The notes under the pieces were generated by a model. It ran no database searches and was not told the DNA's origin. It worked only from the letters and a program-made list of their open reading frames with translations. From Convivina praedatoris (GTDB lineage Bacteria > Bacillota > Bacilli > Lactobacillales > Lactobacillaceae), in assembly GCF_933208495.1 (NCBI RefSeq), contig NZ_CAKOET010000003.1, positions 186,001 through 250,000 on the forward strand: a stretch of 64,000 nucleotides of DNA. The letters are read 5' to 3'. The position numbers were made by a program, and so were the translations under genes. Every line of letters starts with the position of its first letter. Position 1 is the first letter of the stretch. Positions 26,039-35,116 of this stretch are shown here, one piece after another.

Positions 26039-26713
26039 TTATTTCCTTCCTACTGCCATACCCAACGTCTGTAATATACTTTTGAAAAACGGATGTCCGT
26101 CCGTATTGCCCGTAATGGCATCCACTGCCCGCTCTGGATGGGGCATCATGCCAAAAACATTACCAGCTAGATTCATCACCCCAGCAATATTGGCCACCGA
26201 CCCATTGGGGTTGTCGGCGTAGCGGAAAACAATTTGATGATTGGCTTCCATTTCCGCTAACGTTGCTGAATCAACATAGTAATTTCCCTCACCGTGAGCA
26301 ATTGGTATTTTAATCCGTGAATCAGCATAGGCATTGGTATAGGTCGTATTAGAATTATCAATTAATAAATCGACTTCGTCACAAATGAAACCAGGTTGTT
26401 CATTGCCAAACAGTTGACCGGGTAACAGACCAGCTTCAGTCAAAATCTGAAAACCATTGCAAATACCGACCACAATTTTGCCGTCCGCCGCAGCTTGGCT
26501 AACAGCCGCCATAACTGGTGCAAAACGGGCAATAGCACCACTTCTTAAATAATCACCATAAGAAAAACCACCGGGCAAAAAAATTGCGTCATAGTTTGAC
26601 AGGTCGGTGGTTTGAGCAGAAACCACCGTGGGTTCAAAGTCCAAATCAGCTAAAGCATGAAACAAATCTAAATCGCAATTGGATCCTGGAAAGGTAATCA
26701 CAGCTGCTTTCAT
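26039..26713 (-). CDS. purQ: FGAM synthase, glutaminase subunit
   Basis: A 224-residue class I glutamine amidotransferase that delivers ammonia to PurL. The nucleophile Cys lies in [19 protein letters not shown] and the His-Glu pair in [24 protein letters not shown] at the N-terminus and [18 protein letters not shown] are PurQ-specific. It overlaps purS by 4 bases. Confidence 0.97.
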   Translation of the reverse strand: MKAAVITFPGSNCDLDLFHALADLDFEPTVVSAQTTDLSNYDAIFLPGGFSYGDYLRSGAIARFAPVMAAVSQAAADGKIVVGICNGFQILTEAGLLPGQLFGNEQPGFICDEVDLLIDNSNTTYTNAYADSRIKIPIAHGEGNYYVDSATLAEMEANHQIVFRYADNPNGSVANIAGVMNLAGNVFGMMPHPERAVDAITGNTDGHPFFKSILQTLGMAVGRK

Positions 26714-26976
26714 GCCTGCACCTCATCATCGGTTGAAACAAGTTCAAAACGGTAGGTTTCAGTATTTTGATTAATTAGTAAGGCGTCAGTAAAATTGGCT
26801 ACCTCATTCTTAGCGGCTGCCACATTAGGCGCTGCTAAGTTGACTTCAAAGTATTTCCCTTGCGTAACACTGCTGATACCCTGATAATTCATTCGTTGTA
26901 AAGCTGCCTGTATCACTTCTCCTTGAGGATCCACGATGGATGGTTTGTAAGTCACATAAATTTTTGCCGTGTACAT
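26710..26976 (-). CDS. purS: FGAM synthase, PurS subunit
   Basis: An 88-residue bridging subunit between PurQ and Pur[21 protein letters not shown] at the N-terminus and [11 protein letters not shown] match the family, whose proteins are 80-90 residues. AGGAGG lies just upstream of the start. Its gene follows purC by 10 bp and overlaps purQ. Confidence 0.95.
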   Translation of the reverse strand: MYTAKIYVTYKPSIVDPQGEVIQAALQRMNYQGISSVTQGKYFEVNLAAPNVAAAKNEVANFTDALLINQNTETYRFELVSTDDEVQA

Positions 26977-26986
26977 AAATTTCCTC

Positions 26987-27730
26987 CTAAATAACTTGCT
27001 CTAAACGATGCAAAACCTCGCGATAGCCAATGGTCACATCACCAGTGTGCTGACGAAAAACGTCTTTATCTAAAGAATGACCCGTTTGCTGATCAATCAA
27101 ACGCATGTTATCCGGCGATAATTCATCAGCAAGGATGATTGTTCCTGCCAGATTTTTACCAAATTCCAACTTAAAATCAACTAAACGAATACCGACTTGG
27201 TCAAACAATTGCACCAGTAAATCATTAACGATTTGCGCTTGCTGCCTTAAGACTGATAAATCATCAGGACTGGCAAAGCCTAAGGCTAAAATTTGTGAAT
27301 CATTAATAAAAGGATCATCTAGGGCATCCGATTTATAATAAAACTCCTGTACCAAGGGGTTTAATGGCATTTGATTCGGTACAGCAAAGCGACTAACAAA
27401 GTGACCGGCAGCAAAATTACGACTAACCACTTCAATTGGTATCATTTGTAGAGCCTGCACCAATTCGTCCGTTTGGGAAACCGTTTTTAAATAATGTTGC
27501 TCAACACCATGTTTTTGTAAGTAGGTAAAAAGTAAATGACTGATTTTGCTATTAATTTTACCCTTACCGACAATGGTTTCTTTAACCTTGCCATTTAGTG
27601 CTGTAGCCTGGTCTAGATAATGAATCCAAAGAATATCTGGTCGGTTGGTTAAGTAAACTTGCTTAGCCTTCCCCTCATACTTCAAATTTCCCTGTTCAAT
27701 TACTGCATTATCATAGTTAGTGTTGCCCAT
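26987..27730 (-). CDS. purC: SAICAR synthetase
   Basis: A 247-residue enzyme that joins CAIR and aspartate; step 7. Recognisable parts are KYEGKAKQVYLT at the N-terminus, the central PIEVVSRNFAAGHFVSRF, and VDFKLEFGKNLAGTIILADE near residue 180, followed by LSPDNMRL. The start lies 14 bp inside purK; the extra ten residues before LKYEGKAKQVY are plausible but not certain. Confidence 0.96.
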   Translation of the reverse strand: MGNTNYDNAVIEQGNLKYEGKAKQVYLTNRPDILWIHYLDQATALNGKVKETIVGKGKINSKISHLLFTYLQKHGVEQHYLKTVSQTDELVQALQMIPIEVVSRNFAAGHFVSRFAVPNQMPLNPLVQEFYYKSDALDDPFINDSQILALGFASPDDLSVLRQQAQIVNDLLVQLFDQVGIRLVDFKLEFGKNLAGTIILADELSPDNMRLIDQQTGHSLDKDVFRQHTGDVTIGYREVLHRLEQVI

Positions 27731-28832
27731 GTGCTTGCCCCCATTGTTCTAAAGCCCTAATGGCTGAATCACCGATGACTGTGATATGCCCCATCTTACG
27801 TTGAGGTCGAATGGCTCCTTTGCCATAATCATGGAAATGCCACTCCGGATGATGAATTAAGTCTTGTCGGGCAGCGATTATATCCTCTCCTAAAAGATTC
27901 AGCATCATCGCCGGTTGCTCTTGAGTAATAGGTGGCAACGATAAACCAGTAATACTGCGAATATGACCTTCAAATTGCGAAATATTGCAAGCTTCAATCG
28001 TATAGTGTCCAGAATTATGAGGTCGTGGTGCCAATTCATTAACCCAAATTTCCTGATCGGTAACAAATAATTCAATTCCCAACACACCTCGCAAATTCAA
28101 GGACACGGCAATTTTGTGAGCTAGGCGTTCAATTTCTTTAGCCTGAGAATCGCTAATCGCAGCCGGGGCATAACTACGGTGCAAAATATGATCCTGGTGA
28201 AAATTTTGAGCAATCGGCCAAGTCGTCAATTTCCCTTGAGCGTCACGCGTAACCATGATGCTGAGTTCTTTATCAAAGGCGACTCTCGCTTCTAAAATCA
28301 ACTCCCCTGCTGGAAAATCTGATAATAATTGCTGGGTGTCGGAAGCATCGTTGACGTTCCACTGGCCATGACCGTCGTAACCACCATGGCTAGTTTTTAA
28401 AATCGCTGGATAACCAATTTCAGCCAGTGCTACTTCAAAATCAGCCTTAGAATTTACAACTTGAAAATCAGTTACTGGCACCTGCGCAACTTCTTTAATA
28501 AAGTTCTTTTCGGCGATACGATTGCTTGTAATCTCTAGTAATTTTCTTCCTTGAGGAATTGGTTGGGAGACTGTTCGTAACGTATCAACGGATACATTTT
28601 CAAATTCGTAGGTTAAAAGGTCACTTTCTTGGGCTAAAGCTGCCACGGCTTTAGGGTCATCATAGGCAGCTACAACTTGAAAATCGGCAACCTGTCCAGC
28701 TGAACATGCTTGATCAGGATCCAAAATGCCAATTTTATATCCCATACTTTTAGCTGCTAAAGCCATCATTTGCCCTAATTGACCTCCGCCGATAATACCG
28801 ATAGTTGCTGGCGGTAAAATGGGTGCCGTCAT
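27717..28832 (-). CDS. purK: N5-carboxyaminoimidazole ribonucleotide synthase
   Basis: A 371-residue ATP-grasp enzyme converting AIR to N5-CAIR with bicarbonate and ATP. The N-terminal [20 protein letters not shown] is diagnostic; the ATP-grasp part has [16 protein letters not shown] and later [20 protein letters not shown]. Its start overlaps the purE stop (ATGA). Confidence 0.97.
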   Translation of the reverse strand: MTAPILPPATIGIIGGGQLGQMMALAAKSMGYKIGILDPDQACSAGQVADFQVVAAYDDPKAVAALAQESDLLTYEFENVSVDTLRTVSQPIPQGRKLLEITSNRIAEKNFIKEVAQVPVTDFQVVNSKADFEVALAEIGYPAILKTSHGGYDGHGQWNVNDASDTQQLLSDFPAGELILEARVAFDKELSIMVTRDAQGKLTTWPIAQNFHQDHILHRSYAPAAISDSQAKEIERLAHKIAVSLNLRGVLGIELFVTDQEIWVNELAPRPHNSGHYTIEACNISQFEGHIRSITGLSLPPITQEQPAMMLNLLGEDIIAARQDLIHHPEWHFHDYGKGAIRPQRKMGHITVIGDSAIRALEQWGQAHGQH

Positions 28833-29314
28833 TTTAGCTCCTCCTCACTGGCCATGGCCGCTTGTCGATCTGCTTCTCGTTTAATATTTAATTTTTTTAA
28901 TAAAACTGGATTTTGTAAAGCTAAAATCTGAGCCGCCAGTAAAGCTGCATTAGTGGCTCCGGCCTGGCCAATGGCGACCGTAGCAACTGGTACACCAGCA
29001 GGCATTTGTACAATTGACAAAAGTGAATCCAAGCCATTCAGGGCGCGTGATTGAATCGGCACCCCAATGACAGGTAAAGTTGTATTGGCCGCTAACATTC
29101 CTGGTAAATGGGCAGCACCACCAGCTCCAGCTATGATTACTTGCACACTTTGGCTTTGTGCGTCTTGCCCATAATTTTGTAATTCAATCGGCATTCGATG
29201 CGCTGAAATGATATGTTTTTCATAATTAATCTCAAGCGCTTCTAGTTGCTGAGCAGCAAGTTTCATCGTGGGCCAATCACTCTTAGACCCCATAATTAGG
29301 CCAACATCTGCCAT
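28829..29314 (-). CDS. purE: N5-CAIR mutase, first gene of the pur operon
   Basis: A 161-residue class I Pur[34 protein letters not shown] with the catalytic His, and [20 protein letters not shown] are all present. The ATG at 29314 is chosen because GGAGGG sits five bases upstream; the open frame extends ten codons further, but that stretch contains a perfect PurBox and the ribosome site, so it is leader. As the first gene it sets expression of a run of twelve pur/fhs genes. Confidence 0.97.
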   Translation of the reverse strand: MADVGLIMGSKSDWPTMKLAAQQLEALEINYEKHIISAHRMPIELQNYGQDAQSQSVQVIIAGAGGAAHLPGMLAANTTLPVIGVPIQSRALNGLDSLLSIVQMPAGVPVATVAIGQAGATNAALLAAQILALQNPVLLKKLNIKREADRQAAMASEEELK

Positions 29315-29324
29315 ATCGCCCTCC

Positions 29325-29337
29325 ATTGTTCGGTTTT
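29325..29337 (-). promoter_or_regulatory. PurBox 1 (leader-proximal)
   Basis: On the minus strand AAAACCGAACAAT matches all 13 positions of the Gram-positive PurBox AWWWCCGAACWWT. It lies next to the purE ribosome site. Confidence 0.75.
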
Positions 29338-29365
29338 TATACAAAATAACGATTTCAAATAATTT

Positions 29366-29378
29366 TATGTTCGATTTA
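29366..29378 (-). promoter_or_regulatory. PurBox-like site 2
   Basis: A minus-strand CGAAC core with 10 of 13 consensus positions, in the same orientation and exactly 41 bp from site 1. It would lie at the predicted transcription start. Confidence 0.5.
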
Positions 29379-29384
29379 CGTATT

Positions 29385-29393
29385 ATTCTAACA
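29385..29393 (-). promoter_or_regulatory. Extended -10 of the purE promoter
   Basis: TGTTAGAAT on the minus strand fits TGn plus a near-consensus -10; no good -35 is visible, and that position is occupied by PurBox-like site 3. Confidence 0.4.
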
Positions 29394-29406
29394 GAATAAT
29401 TTTGAT

Positions 29407-29419
29407 AATGTTCGTTATT
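29407..29419 (-). promoter_or_regulatory. PurBox-like site 3
   Basis: Minus-strand AATAACGAACATT matches 12 of 13 consensus positions, in the same orientation and exactly 41 bp from site 2; it covers the -35 region. Confidence 0.6.
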
Positions 29420-29443
29420 TATCTCATAAACTTCTTAAATTCC

Positions 29444-29492
29444 AAAAAAATAACCATAAAATCCGGATAATCATCCAAATTCCACGGTTATT
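29444..29492 (-). terminator. Terminator of the fructansucrase gene
   Basis: Minus-strand AATAACC and GGTTATT form the base of a branched stem with an inner GGAT/ATCC hairpin, followed by a T-run. It lies between the fructansucrase stop and the purE promoter. Confidence 0.7.
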
Positions 29493-29542
29493 AATCGTTT
29501 TAAATTCTAATTTTTAAGACAGCAAGCAAACATTTACTGTTT

Positions 29543-32410
29543 TTAGTTATTGCCGAACGATGTTAGTCCAACCAGAGTAGTCCAAAATGCTGACCAAGTA
29601 TAATCATGGTTAGCTAGCAAACCAGCTTGGGGTAATGCAGTACTCAGCGATTGACTCTGACTATTCATCGCAGCCAATGAGTTTTCTTGTGATTGGCTTG
29701 TTGCACTATGTTGTGAAGTTGCTGAAATACTACTGTTGTCGACTGATTGATCAGTTGGATGGCTAAGTGCACTGAGCATTGATTCAAAGATTCTGTTTGG
29801 TAAAAGGTTCAGGCCAAAATCTGATTGGCTATTTTGATCCGACAGGTAGGTCGAATAGCGAGTCGGCGTTACCACCACATCCCCCTGACCCAAAACCTGA
29901 TCAGTCACCATCGTGGTCGAATCACCGTCAATTTTAAGTAACAAAGACGGAGCAAAAGTTTTATGATTTAAATAGGCTGTTACCACGAATTCATTACTGT
30001 TTGGATCCTGATTAGGAATGACATAATGAGCATAGGTAAAATCTGGACTATCTTGTGGAATGTTTGACACTAGGACTAAACCATTGCCATTTAAAGGTTT
30101 ATAATGCCCGTTAATACCATCCTCTGAGACAAAGCCCAACATATAAATCGGATAGTTATTCTGATCATTACCATGCACCAACAAATCAGTACTGGCCATG
30201 TGCGAGCCACGGGTATCGCTAAAGAGATACCATTTATTTTGAAAATGAACCAAATTAGGACGCTCTAATTCATCATTAGCCGCATTGGCTGTGACCAATG
30301 GATTCATGACCTCTTTAACAGTAAAATCTGGATTAAGACTCATAATGCCTATCGCAGCATTAGCCATATAGGTCTGCTGATATTCATTAGTCCCCACGCT
30401 GTCAATTAAGCGCTGCCGTTCTTTTAAGAAGGTATCCCGATCTTTCGAATAGTAAGCTTGATTATAAAAATTATCCAAACCTTGGTTGCCAGTTTGCGTG
30501 CCCGTATTACCTTCAAAAACCAGATAATACTGATTGTGATCAGCTACTAAATGTGGATCTCGTAAACAATAATCGTCCCAGACCGATCCAGCAAAACCAG
30601 CCATATTCTGCTGGTTTTGATAGAGCTTACCATCCCCAGCATATAGGGAGCGGTGGTCGGTCGTCTTACTGTGATTAATTACCAAACCGTTGGCCCAATC
30701 ATTGTCCTTAGCCTCCACGGAGATTTGGGCGGTAGTTAGTACCTGACCACCCGGTGTCATTAAATGCGTATGATTGGTGTAAAAGACCCGCAATGTATCA
30801 TCATTGGGATTTAACATAACGGTTGATCCAGACCACTCAGCCTGCATGTATTTCAAATAAGGATCATTAGCAACTGCGCCTTCACCAAACTGATTAAATA
30901 GATTCCCAAGATAGGTCCAAGAATTAACACCAGTTTGACTGCCATTAATGGGCTGAGAAAACAGCCCCATTTTAGCCGAAATTCCACCCTTAGGAGCTGT
31001 TAGACCAATTACCAAGTGATAGCCATGATAATTTGCTAAAGTGCCATCCGTATTTTGGACTGGCCAAGAATCCCAAACTTCCAAAGCTTCTTGACGGCCC
31101 AGTAAGGAACTACGTTGAATGGCGCCCTTAAGCTCTTGATTGAGGGTTTGGTCAACTGGCCGAGGTGCCTGATATTTGGGATTATTAACATTTTCCGCAA
31201 TGCTGGACATATCATCACGGGTAAAGTGAGTCCAGTTAAAATCATCATCATAAACTTGTCTAGACCTAGTTGTGGCTTGCTCATTTACCCAGCCAATATT
31301 GTTAGCGTATTGAAAAGGAATCCGCCCATTTTGCTTGGCACCAATGCTGGTAATGGCTACATTATAATCATCAATTTTACCCAAAATAGCATCTGAACTT
31401 GAGTCTACATAGACCGGCGTATTTTTTTGTACGTAACCGCGCGAATAGAGAAGATTACCCATCGGACGAGCATCATCGACAATTTTAGTATTGACCTCAG
31501 TCAGCGACATAATCGATTGGGTACCTTGATTAACAATATTGTCAATAATCGTCGGAATAAGCTGAAAAAATGTATCCTTAACCGGAATTGCTGGACTTTG
31601 GTCGCTAGAATCTTGTGGATTAAAGATATTTAAAGGCATCAACAAGGCCGGGGCTAATCCGCCTACTATGTTAGTAATCGCATCCCACCAATTAATTTTG
31701 GTCAAACCGAGTGCCATTGAAATCATGACATCTTGTTGGGCATTCAATGTTTGAAACTGCTTTAACAGCATATCAAGGTTTTGATTGCCAGTCGGTTGAC
31801 CATTCGTGTCGATAATTGTTTGTTGGATATTATCAATTGCAAACTGTAATTGATCCTCTATCCCAGCATTTTGAGCAATTGATATTACCTGGCTCTTAAT
31901 GTTATCCAACATTTGCTCATCAGGCTGAGAAAAGCTAAAGGGATTATTGGCAGTAATATTATCAGTAGTACTTACCTGAAGCTTGTCGGTATTGATTAAT
32001 TGCTGATTAAAATCTGAAGTTTGAGCTGAGAGTTGACTAGTAATCGTGCTAGTGGAAATAGTATCAATGTCGTCATAACTAGTGCTAGTACTGCTGTCAT
32101 TGAAATTAACACTCTGACTTTGCGGATTAATAGCCTCACTAGTAATAGTTTGAGAATCCGTAATACCGCTGCTCGCAGATGTGTTGGTATTCCCCAATGA
32201 ATCATTCCCATTCAGTAAACAGACATCCGGTTGATATGCCATTGTTTGACCAGCATCTTGCTGATTTTGTGAGGGCACACTTTCGTTAGCTGCTGCTTTA
32301 ACATTTTGGCCGAATAATTGTACGCCTAAAATCGTGCTACAAATTAAGGTTGTTACTAGCCAGTGACCATCAGTTTGAGTTGATTGAGTTTGTAATTTTT
32401 TTTGAGCCAT
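29543..32410 (-). CDS. GH68 fructansucrase (levansucrase/inulosucrase), secreted
   Basis: A 955-residue secreted enzyme that splits sucrose and polymerises fructose. A signal peptide of about 40 residues (basic start, then LVTTLICSTILGVQLFG) precedes a long Ser/Thr/Gln-rich region. The catalytic triad reads as Asp447 in VWDSWP, Asp618 in RDPHLV and Glu716 in ELERPN. The C-terminus has an LPQAG sorting motif at 926-930, but the following 25 residues are only weakly hydrophobic and end SFGNN without the usual basic tail. The ATG at 32410 is chosen; another lies at 32425, and neither has a strong ribosome site. Levan versus inulin cannot be decided by eye. It lies near scrAB, which handles sucrose inside the cell. 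Confidence 0.9.
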   Translation of the reverse strand: MAQKKLQTQSTQTDGHWLVTTLICSTILGVQLFGQNVKAAANESVPSQNQQDAGQTMAYQPDVCLLNGNDSLGNTNTSASSGITDSQTITSEAINPQSQSVNFNDSSTSTSYDDIDTISTSTITSQLSAQTSDFNQQLINTDKLQVSTTDNITANNPFSFSQPDEQMLDNIKSQVISIAQNAGIEDQLQFAIDNIQQTIIDTNGQPTGNQNLDMLLKQFQTLNAQQDVMISMALGLTKINWWDAITNIVGGLAPALLMPLNIFNPQDSSDQSPAIPVKDTFFQLIPTIIDNIVNQGTQSIMSLTEVNTKIVDDARPMGNLLYSRGYVQKNTPVYVDSSSDAILGKIDDYNVAITSIGAKQNGRIPFQYANNIGWVNEQATTRSRQVYDDDFNWTHFTRDDMSSIAENVNNPKYQAPRPVDQTLNQELKGAIQRSSLLGRQEALEVWDSWPVQNTDGTLANYHGYHLVIGLTAPKGGISAKMGLFSQPINGSQTGVNSWTYLGNLFNQFGEGAVANDPYLKYMQAEWSGSTVMLNPNDDTLRVFYTNHTHLMTPGGQVLTTAQISVEAKDNDWANGLVINHSKTTDHRSLYAGDGKLYQNQQNMAGFAGSVWDDYCLRDPHLVADHNQYYLVFEGNTGTQTGNQGLDNFYNQAYYSKDRDTFLKERQRLIDSVGTNEYQQTYMANAAIGIMSLNPDFTVKEVMNPLVTANAANDELERPNLVHFQNKWYLFSDTRGSHMASTDLLVHGNDQNNYPIYMLGFVSEDGINGHYKPLNGNGLVLVSNIPQDSPDFTYAHYVIPNQDPNSNEFVVTAYLNHKTFAPSLLLKIDGDSTTMVTDQVLGQGDVVVTPTRYSTYLSDQNSQSDFGLNLLPNRIFESMLSALSHPTDQSVDNSSISATSQHSATSQSQENSLAAMNSQSQSLSTALPQAGLLANHDYTWSAFWTTLVGLTSFGNN

Positions 32411-32455
32411 AAATAAATATTCCATATATATGAAAGTTAACAGTATAATCCGTTT

Positions 32456-32464
32456 ATTATAGCA
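32456..32464 (-). promoter_or_regulatory. Extended -10 promoter of the fructansucrase gene
   Basis: TGCTATAAT on the minus strand is a perfect extended -10, 46 bp upstream of the start codon. A possible -35 TTGCCA lies at a long 20-bp spacing. Confidence 0.55.
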
Positions 32465-32534
32465 GAAAAGACAGCGTTTAATGGCAAAAAACATTCAATT
32501 AACGATGACGGATTGGTTAATATTACAGTTCAGA

Positions 32535-33377
32535 TTACTCTCCTTTGTTTTCTGAAGATTTAATAATAACCACAGTAACTATCCAGAATATTACTAAGAA
32601 AATGGCCAACAGACCAGCCAGAATATTTTTCCCAGGTTTCGTTTCCGTTAAGTAAGAACCCACTACTGGTAATCTGGTAAGAATCCCCAATAAAGTTAAT
32701 TCAAGACTAAATAAGATAACAGGTCGACCCATTTTCTTATAGCCGGCAAAGTGACTATAAATAATTAATATAGCCATTAGTAACAAAATAATAATAATAC
32801 CAATCCAACCCGTTAACTTAATAATGAGTGGCGTCTTGACGAACAAGATGATGAGCATTAGAGGCAGCACAAGTAAACAACTGGCTAGCCACATCAAGGC
32901 AAAGTTCAGGATTCGATTATTAATGACCTGACGCATCCCATAAATAGTTCCTGCTAAATATTTAAAGCCAAACCATATCACTAGCAACATGTACAAACTC
33001 GAAAAAATCAAAGTACCAAAGTCAATTCCTTTAGTGGGGATCACCAGCGCTGGTAACATTGAAAAAAGAATATAACCAAGAACGATAGTGCCAATCATTT
33101 TAATAGCTGTCCTACCGGAATTTGGTAGTTGTTGCAAGTATTCATCGGCCAAACGTTTAGGATCTTTACCAAAATACTTTTCGGCACTCTGTCCGTCATT
33201 TTGCGCATCCAAAATATCTTGCAAAACACTTAATAAATAGGATTCAATGGCTTGCTCGTCATGATGCCAGCTAGATAAACGCACATACATCAATAAATTT
33301 TCATAGTATCTTTTGTTGTTCTGGTTTAACTTTTCCCGTAAAAAATTATTACTTTGAATCATGTCATTAACATTCAT
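32535..33377 (-). CDS. Membrane protein with HAAS/DUF1129-like N-terminal domain
   Basis: A 280-residue protein. The first 95 residues are soluble and helical, with SYLLSVLQDILDAQNDGQSA and YFGKDPKRLADEYLQQ, resembling HAAS-type or DUF1129 domains. About six to eight hydrophobic segments follow to residue 270. Proteins with this layout are commonly encoded beside PadR regulators, as here: the gene begins 4 bp after padR ends, so they form one operon. The function is unknown; the N-terminal domain is thought to link the membrane protein to its PadR partner in related systems. Family assignment is by resemblance only. Confidence 0.6.
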   Translation of the reverse strand: MNVNDMIQSNNFLREKLNQNNKRYYENLLMYVRLSSWHHDEQAIESYLLSVLQDILDAQNDGQSAEKYFGKDPKRLADEYLQQLPNSGRTAIKMIGTIVLGYILFSMLPALVIPTKGIDFGTLIFSSLYMLLVIWFGFKYLAGTIYGMRQVINNRILNFALMWLASCLLVLPLMLIILFVKTPLIIKLTGWIGIIIILLLMAILIIYSHFAGYKKMGRPVILFSLELTLLGILTRLPVVGSYLTETKPGKNILAGLLAIFLVIFWIVTVVIIKSSENKGE

Positions 33378-33381
33378 CTTC

Positions 33382-33711
33382 TTATCGCTCCTCTATCAAT
33401 TTGTTGACAATTTGAGCTAAAAATTGCCATTCCTGTACGAATTCCTGTCGGGCTACTTGGCCAGCCTGCGTAACATGGTAATATTTACGATCTGGACCAT
33501 TTTCAGATGGCTGCATTTTTCCAACAAGATAATTCCGTTTTTCCATAGCCGTTAATAAGGGGTAGATGGTCCCCTTGGGAATGTTATCTAAACCATACTG
33601 ATTTAACTGGGTGCTGATACCATAGCCATAGTCAGGCTGTTTGGCTAGAATCATCAACATAACCCCTTGCAAAATCCCCTTTAACATTTGACTGGATATA
33701 TTGGGTTGCAT
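33382..33711 (-). CDS. PadR-family transcriptional regulator
   Basis: A 109-residue short PadR protein (PadR-s2 type). The winged helix has MLKGILQGVMLMILAKQPDY, then YGYGISTQLNQYGL and IPKGTIYPLLTAMEKRNYL; the wing is PDRKYYHVTQAG. The ATG at 33711 is chosen because AGAGGTG precedes it; a longer frame runs another 26 codons through the operator and is unlikely. It is co-transcribed with a membrane protein. Two perfect 11-bp half-sites flank its promoter, which indicates autoregulation. Confidence 0.88.
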   Translation of the reverse strand: MQPNISSQMLKGILQGVMLMILAKQPDYGYGISTQLNQYGLDNIPKGTIYPLLTAMEKRNYLVGKMQPSENGPDRKYYHVTQAGQVARQEFVQEWQFLAQIVNKLIEER

Positions 33712-33722
33712 TGTATTCACCT

Positions 33723-33782
33723 CTAATATGTTTAACCAACTACAAGAATAGGACATATCGACTAGTTTGTAAAACATATTAG
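33723..33782. promoter_or_regulatory. padR operator: distant inverted 11-mers
   Basis: CTAATATGTTT (33723-33733) and AAACATATTAG (33772-33782) are exact inverted copies, 49 bp centre to centre. One arm overlaps the -35, the other the start of the transcript near the ribosome site. An additional ACATAT lies between them. Confidence 0.6.
33745..33773 (-). promoter_or_regulatory. padR promoter
   Basis: Minus strand: -35 TTTACA (33768-33773), 17-bp spacer, -10 TATTCT (33745-33750). It lies inside the operator dyad. Confidence 0.6.
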
Positions 33783-33792
33783 CAGACAATTA

Positions 33793-33828
33793 AAAACTAG
33801 CCGCCTAAAATTTAGAACAGCTAGTTTT
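33793..33828 (-). terminator. Terminator of the scrAB unit
   Basis: AAAACTAGC (33793-33801) and GCTAGTTTT (33820-33828) pair, with an inner CTAAA/TTTAG hairpin, five bases after the scrB stop codon. Confidence 0.75.
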
Positions 33829-33832
33829 ATAT

Positions 33833-35104
33833 TTAGCCAAACCAGCGACCTGTCATCACATTTAATCCATCTTGGGTATAGATTTCAATCACATCGTGAT
33901 CAACCATAAGGAGTAACTGGTCAACCTTCCCCTGCATTTGACGATGACCAATTTCACCGGATTCCCACTGACGACGCTCAAAATGGAGGATGGAGCCTCG
34001 CTTTTTCAATTCAGCATTTCGTCCCAATTTTAAAGTCCAGTCAGCAGACATATCAATAGTATATTGGCCTGGTTGTAAACTATCTTCAAAGTTAGTCAAC
34101 GGTTTTGGATCTAAAATTTCTGCAATTGGTTGCTGGACTAACTTGTGCTCAGCATTCAAATGTAATTCCCGTGGCAAACTCAAGGTATGCACCCAATTTT
34201 GCTTAGCAATCGTCGGCACTTCAGCCTCACGCTTGGGCGGCATCATGCCCACCCAGCCCCACATAATTTTACGATTATTAGGTGCCAACATGCTCTGCGG
34301 CGCATAAAATTCAAAACCATCATCGACCTCGTAAAAATCGCCTTGTACTTCAAAATACGCCTTTTCTTCGTCAAAACGGCCGACCACGTAACCAGTGTTA
34401 TGAATATTTTGAAAACGATGTTGCATTAAATCAGCGGGTAATCCTTGCGGTGAAAACATCAAAACTTGTTTTCCATCGACCTCAATCAAATCCGGACATT
34501 CTAGCATATAGCCACGAATATCACGAAGTTGATCCCCTAACAAAGAACCCCTAAAGGTCCACTCTGTCAAATCAACTGACTCATAAATAATAATGTCGCC
34601 AACTTGATCATCGTGTTGAGCCCCCAAGATTAAGAAGTAATGACCATTTTTTCCTTGCCAAACCATCGGATCACGCACATCTTTAGTAAAACCGTCCGGA
34701 TGAGGAAAAAGTTGACCTAATTTTTCAAAATGAATTCCGTCATCACTGACGGCCCACATTTGTGTTGATTTAACACTTTGACCTTGAGCATTCCGCACAT
34801 TCCCAGTATAAAAAAGATATAGGCGATCATCTTTTACCAAAGCTGTCCCAGAATAAATTCCAGCGCTATCTAAATCTGGCATAGATGGTCTTAAAGCAGG
34901 CTCAACTCGTTGCCAAGTCTGCAAATCATCTGAAATGAAGTGCCCCCACTCTTTGTATTTATGGGTACACCCCTTAGGATTCCACTGATAAAAAACATGA
35001 TATTTACCTTTGAAGTAAACTAAGCCATTCGGATCATTTAATAGACCAACTTCTGGATACAAATGATCGTCTTCATAGGCTATCGAATCATTTTTTACTA
35101 ACAT
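33833..35104 (-). CDS. scrB: Sucrose-6-phosphate hydrolase (GH32)
   Basis: A 423-residue beta-fructosidase. The nucleophile Asp lies in LNDPNGLVYF near residue 23, the transition-state Asp in VRDPMVW, and the acid/base Glu in LECPDLIEV; FYQWNP is also typical. Length is at the short end for the family, the C-terminal beta-sandwich closing with VIEIYTQDGLNVMTGRWFG. No signal peptide, so it is cytoplasmic and should cleave sucrose-6-phosphate delivered by ScrA to glucose-6-phosphate and fructose. It begins 12 bp after scrA, and a terminator follows. Confidence 0.92.
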   Translation of the reverse strand: MLVKNDSIAYEDDHLYPEVGLLNDPNGLVYFKGKYHVFYQWNPKGCTHKYKEWGHFISDDLQTWQRVEPALRPSMPDLDSAGIYSGTALVKDDRLYLFYTGNVRNAQGQSVKSTQMWAVSDDGIHFEKLGQLFPHPDGFTKDVRDPMVWQGKNGHYFLILGAQHDDQVGDIIIYESVDLTEWTFRGSLLGDQLRDIRGYMLECPDLIEVDGKQVLMFSPQGLPADLMQHRFQNIHNTGYVVGRFDEEKAYFEVQGDFYEVDDGFEFYAPQSMLAPNNRKIMWGWVGMMPPKREAEVPTIAKQNWVHTLSLPRELHLNAEHKLVQQPIAEILDPKPLTNFEDSLQPGQYTIDMSADWTLKLGRNAELKKRGSILHFERRQWESGEIGHRQMQGKVDQLLLMVDHDVIEIYTQDGLNVMTGRWFG

Positions 35105-35116
35105 AGGAAACTCCTT

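Noticed and set aside
29315-29344. Ten-codon extension of purE
   Set aside because: It contains a perfect PurBox and the ribosome site of the downstream ATG.
29345-29442. Guanine/adenine riboswitch before purE, as in the Bacillus pur operon
   Set aside because: The leader is too short and lacks the conserved purine aptamer core; only PurBox-like sites were found.
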